NCBI GenBank assembly: GCA_001600055.1 | Contig: BCIV01000016.1 | Coordinates: 248,001-312,000, forward strand | DNA: 64,000 nt | Direction: 5' to 3' | Source of the DNA: Filobasidium wieringae | Lineage: Eukaryota > Basidiomycota > Tremellomycetes > Filobasidiales > Filobasidiaceae | Part shown: one piece after another, positions 59,321 to 64,000 of the stretch | Position numbering within the stretch: the stretch's first letter is position 1 | How the letters are laid out: each line of letters opens with the position of its first letter | Translations under genes and position numbers: made by a program | The notes under the pieces: model-generated | The model's input: the letters and a program-made list of their open reading frames with translations, nothing else | The model's database searches: none | What the model was told of the DNA's origin: nothing

Positions 59321-59328
59321 TCACGTGA
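59321..59328. promoter_or_regulatory. TCACGTGA palindrome
   Basis: The octamer lies 102 bases upstream of the sirtuin start codon. It is the fourth copy in the window. Confidence 0.45.
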
Positions 59329-59498
59329 TATCTCGAATCCATTATATTGCTGAAGCGAAGGTTGTCATGTATAGGATACGTGCAAGCATACAAGGACCAT
59401 GGTTGCGTCATATTCGCAGAGCGATGTACATCCACATAACAAACGCACTCCCTCTTCCAAAGTCCCTGCAACCCAGTTCGGGAAAGACTCCGATTCTT

Positions 59499-60554
59499 TA
59501 CGAACGAGGCTTTTCCTATCAGATGAAGTAATATAATTTAAGCAACCACACAACGAGAAACGCGGAATCAGACCAACCTTCTTCTCCTTCCACAGAGCCA
59601 ACAAACCGACACCAGAGACCTTGACGACCTTGAATCGGACCTGTGATGATCGGATATGAGTGAAGGGGATCAGCTCCGAAACCGCCTTGCGAACTGTTAA
59701 GACCCACTTACTCCTGGGATATCTCCCTTAGCCTTTCCTCGTCGACCGAATCCGGAGATCAAGACCTCGTCGTTCTCGTCAACAAAGTTCAAACAACCGT
59801 CATTGGGAACGAAAGCGGTAACCTTCTTTCCGTTCTTGATGAGCTGGACACGAACACACTTTCGGATAGCGGAGTTGGGCTGCTTGGCCTCAACACCAAC
59901 CTAGAATGACCCAGAAAATCAGTACCCATTGATGTGAACGACCATCGATTCTCCTTCTACAATCCTTCAGTTCAGAGTATGCTTTAGGTTCGTAATGAGA
60001 TTGAGACTCGCTTGACGCCCGTTCCCGAATTCTAGACCAGTGCATCCCATCTTTAACAATTTGCATCCCATCCTGAGCCGAATGAAAGAGGTCGTTGACA
60101 GACGAAGGATCGCTTCGGATCCATCAATTTCTGGTCGCATCGCACTCGTTTGACTGATTCTGCATGATTTCCCGCAATGTTCCAAACGAAACCCAATTGG
60201 CTGACACGTGTGCCCGACCCGATCAAACACACCCGAAAAGTGGCTAACCTTTTCCAAAACAATTCCCTTGGCATGAGAGGAACCTCCAGTGGGAGAGGTC
60301 TTGTAGATGTTTCCAAGAGCCCTCTTCTTGTAGCTTTTATCGGCCCATCGGTTGTCCCGACGAGCGACACGAAGCTTTCGAGCGGCTTGCAATCCACGAG
60401 GCTTTCCGGCTGGGGTTCCAAGTAATGTTAGATGGCATGAGGTATGTCGCAAGTGACCGCGGATGAAGGGACGGGAGGGAATCGTGAAACATAGCAATCC
60501 TCTTTCAGCGATTTATCCGAGCAGTACGAGCGCATCAAAGCACTCACAACCCAT
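59499..60554 (-). CDS. RPS23: ribosomal protein uS12 (RPS23), cytosolic small subunit
   Basis: Exons 60554..60548, 60409..60249, 59900..59712, 59640..59578, 59516..59499; 145 residues, exactly the family length. Sequence features are [30 protein letters not shown], the decoding-site loop [52 protein letters not shown] and the C-terminal EKPRS. uS12 sits at the decoding centre and its PNSA loop contacts tRNA and mRNA. The first exon is only 7 nt (ATGGGTT). The second intron (59901-60248) is 348 nt, several times longer than the norm in this genome. The first intron (60410-60547) is 138 nt. Confidence 0.96.
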
Positions 60555-61025
60555 CTTGTTGTTGTTGACTGTTGACGAGTAGGGAATCTAAGCCAAAGTC
60601 ACGCTCAGCTCGTCTGCCAATTAGTCCAGGTCGTCCAATTCGACAAGGCTGGACCTCTCCGCGCAGAAGCACTGCTCGGCGATATTGAGCAGCTTAAGCG
60701 CGCTCAGTCGACTTGCGCTTTTACATCGGTCGTACTACATCGACTTCTCGCTTCGCGCTTCCGCTTGCCATCGCCCCGGGACGTAAACACACGTCATTCA
60801 TATACATACTTAGGCTGAGGGCTTGATAACGCATGCTCAGTCGTCATCGGGCCCCGTATCCTCTCTACACGTCGGATCTGATTGACATATCGTGCGTTTG
60901 TTGCTCATACGCTATCATTCAATTGGACTTCTTGCACTATCTTAGTTTACGGAGTAGCATCTCACGTATCGAGCCATTTGTGACCACCAGAAGCACGGCT
61001 CGAGGCTTACGTATACTCTGCTGGG
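60555..61025. other. divergent promoter, RPS23 / CAP2
   Basis: 471 bases between divergent starts. GC-rich near RPS23 (GCGCTCAGTCGACTTGCGC region), as often seen at ribosomal protein genes. No specific site assigned. Confidence 0.5.
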
Positions 61026-62166
61026 ATGGATTCATATACCGCCGCCCTCGATCTTCTCCGTCGGTTACCTCCGACCAATGTTGCTGCCAATCTAGAAGCA
61101 ATTTCGACTCTCTGTCCCGACCTTGCAGACGATTTGGCAGTCTCTGTCGATTCTCCGTTGCAAGTAAAGGTCGACGAAATTGATGCAAAGGAGTATCTGT
61201 GCTGCGATTACAACAGGGACGGCGAAAGCTACCGGTAAGTTTATCCACCTTGTACACCTAGAACAGACGTCAATGTGATCGGCGGCTGTCCTTTGCTTCT
61301 AAAGATCCCCTTGGACGAACAAATATGCCCCATCCCTATCGGACGGAGCTTTACCTTCTGACGATACGAGGAGCTTGGAGATCGCGATGAACAAGGCATT
61401 TGATGTCTACCGGGAGATGTGAGGAAGGCATTTTGTTCATGATAGTATCTTGGGACATTGTCTAAAGCATCCAGTGATGTCCATCCCTCACCATAGGTAC
61501 TATGAAGGGGGTATATCCTCGGTCTACTTGTGGGATCTGCCAAATGTTGGATTTGCAGGCGTAGCTCTGTTTAAGAAGGGTTAGTCGCTGGATGCAAAAG
61601 TGACCTTTGGAAGCTCAACCATACGTGCTCCACAACGTAGCACTACCATCAGAATCAGTGGAAGTCGGCTCGTGGGATAGCATTCATGTTTTCGAAGTTC
61701 AGGACACCTCTCGCCAGGCGCACTACTCGCTGACATCGACTATCCTGCTATGGCTCGGTAATCAGGCTATGACAGCTGACGGGGACGGATATGTAAATCT
61801 TAGCGGAACTACAACTAGACAGGTGCGTGATCGCGTGGCAGCACCCTGGACCTCACTCAACTGTTCACTTGCAGATTGAGCTTGATCTCACGGCCAGCAC
61901 ACCAGCTCAACACGTCATCAACATTGGAAAGATGGTGGAAGATGCCGAGTAAGGAATGGCCCATATCGACGTGATGACTTGAGCATGACTGATAAGAAAC
62001 CGTATCTAGGAACAAACAGAGAAACTCCTTGTCCGAAGTGTACTTCGGTAAGACTAAAGACATTGTCGGGGAGCTGCGATCGGCGGAGGGTAGCGAGCTC
62101 ACACGTCGGGAAGCTGATCTGCGCCGTGAGCTGATGGGCGCTTTCGGGCGACGTGCCCCTCAATAA
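61026..62166 (+). CDS. CAP2: F-actin capping protein beta subunit
   Basis: Exons 61026..61234, 61305..61418, 61497..61579, 61653..61822, 61875..61948, 62010..62166; 268 residues, near the family norm. It caps barbed ends of actin filaments as a heterodimer with the alpha subunit. Family sequences are [74 protein letters not shown] and [19 protein letters not shown]. The intron before [10 protein letters not shown] uses the second of two candidate acceptors because only it keeps the frame. The C-terminal tentacle region is present. Confidence 0.94.
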
Positions 62167-62548
62167 TAGGATATACCCGAAATTTTATGTCTATATCTTG
62201 TTCAGCATGTGTAGCCTGCTAGCTTGTAGAGCTTTTAGTATGATATGTAATATATTGTACATGTGTATCTGTATATCTGTATATCTTACGCTATACACTA
62301 ATTGCGTGCGGCTGCGTGCATGCGTTATACGCACCGTTCGACCATACCTATGGGTTCTGACCGAGCTTCGTGCGGATGCAAAAAGCTGTGGGACGCGGGG
62401 CCGCGCGACTCGACAGCACAGTGAACAGAGTGAGTAAGGTCGAACCGTAATTGTGTCTGATCATCCTAACGATTCCGATTCTTTTGACGGTTTCCTAACA
62501 AGCTCTCACCTCACCCTCACGCACCATTGTACTTTTCAAACGAGCATT
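62167..62548. other. intergenic region between CAP2 and ERG9
   Basis: 382 bases of CAP2 3' UTR and ERG9 promoter. It is A/T-rich with several TATA-like stretches at 62240-62300, far from the ERG9 start. Nothing else seen. Confidence 0.5.
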
Positions 62549-64000
62549 ATGGGAGCTTTGGACTATGCTCTCCTCGGTGAGTTTCGCTCAGGTGAATTAA
62601 AACTAATATGGGATTGACAGCTCTCCATTTCCTTCAGCGTTCACGCATCCTGTCAGTAGCCTCTCCCGCTGCTGAGCACTAGAGTATGAATGTTGAGCAT
62701 TGTTGGTGTTTCTAGAGCGAGCTTCGTTCCCTTCTGACGTACAAGATCTATCATGACCCCAAGAGGGATATCACCGATCCTAGTGAATACGAAACAAGCG
62801 GTTATGACCGGCAAACGATGAAGGAGTGCTGGAGGCTTCTAGACCTTACCAGTCGAAGCTTTTCTAGCGTTATCAAAGAGCTGGATGGGGAACTTGCTAG
62901 AGTGGTTAGCATCGCGATAAGCAAATTTTTGGACAATACGACGATGTTGACTTATCGAATTGGCAACTAGGTTTGCATTCAGTATCTGGTGCTGCGTGCA
63001 CTGGATACTGTCGAAGACGATATGACTTTATCAAACTCGGTGAAGCTTCCATTACTGGAAGACTTTCATAACAAACTCAACCAATCTGGCTGGACTTTCG
63101 ATCAGAGCGGCCCGAACGAGAAAGACCGAGAGGTCTTGCAGAAGTTTGACTTGGTCATCGACGAGTATCAGCGTCTTCAGCCAAAGTGAGCTGGTTTGAT
63201 TTGCTCGTAATGAACGCTTGACGTTCGGTGGTCGTCAAGCTGATCGTGCTTCGTGTAGATATCAAGAAGTCATCAAGTCCATTACACAGAAGATGGGTAG
63301 AGGAATGGCTAGTTTCGCTGCACTGGCTACCCCTGAACAACCGGTAGCTGAAGTCGGCTCTATTGCCGATTACGATCTTTACTGTCACTATGTTGCAGGT
63401 TTGGTAGGAGAGGGCTTGTCTGGGCTGTTCTCGGCTTCAGGAAAAGAACGTGAATTTATCAAGGACCAACTCACATTGTCTAATCATATGGGACTATTGC
63501 TGCAAAAGACCAACATTCTACGGGACTATCGCGAAGACGTGGACGAAGGTCGTGGATTCTGGCCTCGTGCTATTTGGAGCAAATACGGCTTCGATAAGAT
63601 GGGTGATCTGCGCGACGAGAACCGGGAGAAGGAAGCATTGTGGGCATTGAGCGAGATGACCTTGGATGCCCTAAGGCATGCTACATCGGCGCTGGACTAC
63701 TTGAGTCTGCTTCGGAATCAAAGTGTTTTCAATTTCGTCGCCATTCCAGCTGTGATGGCTATCGCTACAATTGAAAGGTGTTTCATGAACCCTGATGTAC
63801 TCCGCAGGAACGTCAAAATTAGAAAGGGAGAAGCTGTGCAGGCAAGTCTATGATCGCTTCACAGACACTTTCCAAAGGCTTACCCCCGTCAAATTGTTTC
63901 CGCAGCTTATGAACATTGCAGTCAATCCAAGAGATGTCGCATACTGTTTTGTCAAGTACGCCAAGCGTATCCATGCTAAAGTCAACGTTGAGGATCCCAA
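62549..64000 (+). CDS. ERG9: squalene synthase (farnesyl-diphosphate farnesyltransferase), partial
   Basis: Exons 62549..62576, 62638..62651, 62716..62904, 62971..63185, 63259..63841, 63906..64000 and on beyond the window; 374 complete residues seen. An ER-membrane enzyme that joins two farnesyl diphosphates to squalene, the first committed step to ergosterol. Motifs are LTYKIYHDPKRD, LTSRSFSSVI, the first Asp-rich LRALDTVEDDM, YCHYVAGLVGEGLS, and the second Asp-rich NILRDYREDVDEGR followed by FWPRAIWSKYG. The second exon is 14 nt. The intron 63842-63905 has a GC donor (CAG|GCAAGT), a strong GC-AG consensus; reading through it reaches a stop within three codons. The C-terminal membrane anchor lies outside the window. 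Confidence 0.96.

Noticed and set aside
59901..60248. C/D-box snoRNA in the long uS12 intron
   Set aside because: Only degenerate C boxes and scattered CTGA were found, without a terminal stem; not enough to annotate an ncRNA.
1..64000. Transposons, CRISPR arrays, biosynthetic or mating-type clusters
   Set aside because: No transposase or reverse-transcriptase motifs, long terminal repeats, regularly spaced repeats or clustered secondary-metabolism enzymes were seen. The genes are unrelated housekeeping functions.

Overview
This window is nuclear DNA of a basidiomycete yeast, most likely a tremellomycete (Cryptococcus/Kwoniella relatives). The evidence is a dense set of single-copy eukaryotic genes on both strands, about 120 introns of mostly 50-70 nt with GT..AG ends and CTNA-like branch sites, and proteins of fungal type (ATG13, mL58/MRPL20, LEO1, CMR1, a BRCT-Myb Rap1-like protein). 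No rRNA, CRISPR, transposon or plasmid element was seen. All exon models below were built by hand from reading frame, intron phase and splice sites. Nearly every multi-exon model closes to a whole number of codons.

Layout, left to right: end of an unknown gene; a small membrane protein (-); COQ6 fused in frame to an SDHAF4-like domain (+); borate/anion transporter BOR1 (+, 15 exons); thioredoxin reductase (-); an unknown protein (-); ATG13 (-); LEO1 (-); a BRCT-Myb Rap1-like protein (+); the WD40 protein CMR1 (-); pyruvate carboxylase (-); a drug/metabolite-family transporter (+); an acidic unknown protein (-); tRNA-Asn with an intron (+); an MFS transporter (-); a Pro/Ser/Arg-rich unknown protein (-); mitochondrial ribosomal protein mL58 (-); a long Zn2Cys6 protein with a degenerate aspartate-aminotransferase domain (+); PEX11-like (-); a CTK1/CDK12 kinase (+); an AT-hook/bZIP-like protein (+); a SIRT4-type sirtuin (-); ribosomal protein uS12/RPS23 (-); actin-capping protein beta CAP2 (+); and squalene synthase ERG9 (+, running off the end).

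The genes do not form a pathway cluster; they are housekeeping genes with independent promoters. Several share a mitochondrial theme (COQ6-SDHAF4, mL58, sirtuin, possibly thioredoxin reductase). A palindromic TCACGTGA octamer occurs in four intergenic regions, two of them next to mitochondrial genes.

The most notable items are: (1) the Zn2Cys6 / pseudo-aminotransferase fusion at 44347-49808, whose catalytic lysine and most cofactor and substrate residues are replaced, a eukaryotic parallel in architecture to bacterial MocR regulators; (2) the COQ6-SDHAF4 fusion, joining ubiquinone synthesis to complex II assembly; (3) exons as short as 4, 5, 5, 7 and 8 nt; (4) four GC-AG introns, one splitting the biotin attachment motif of pyruvate carboxylase.
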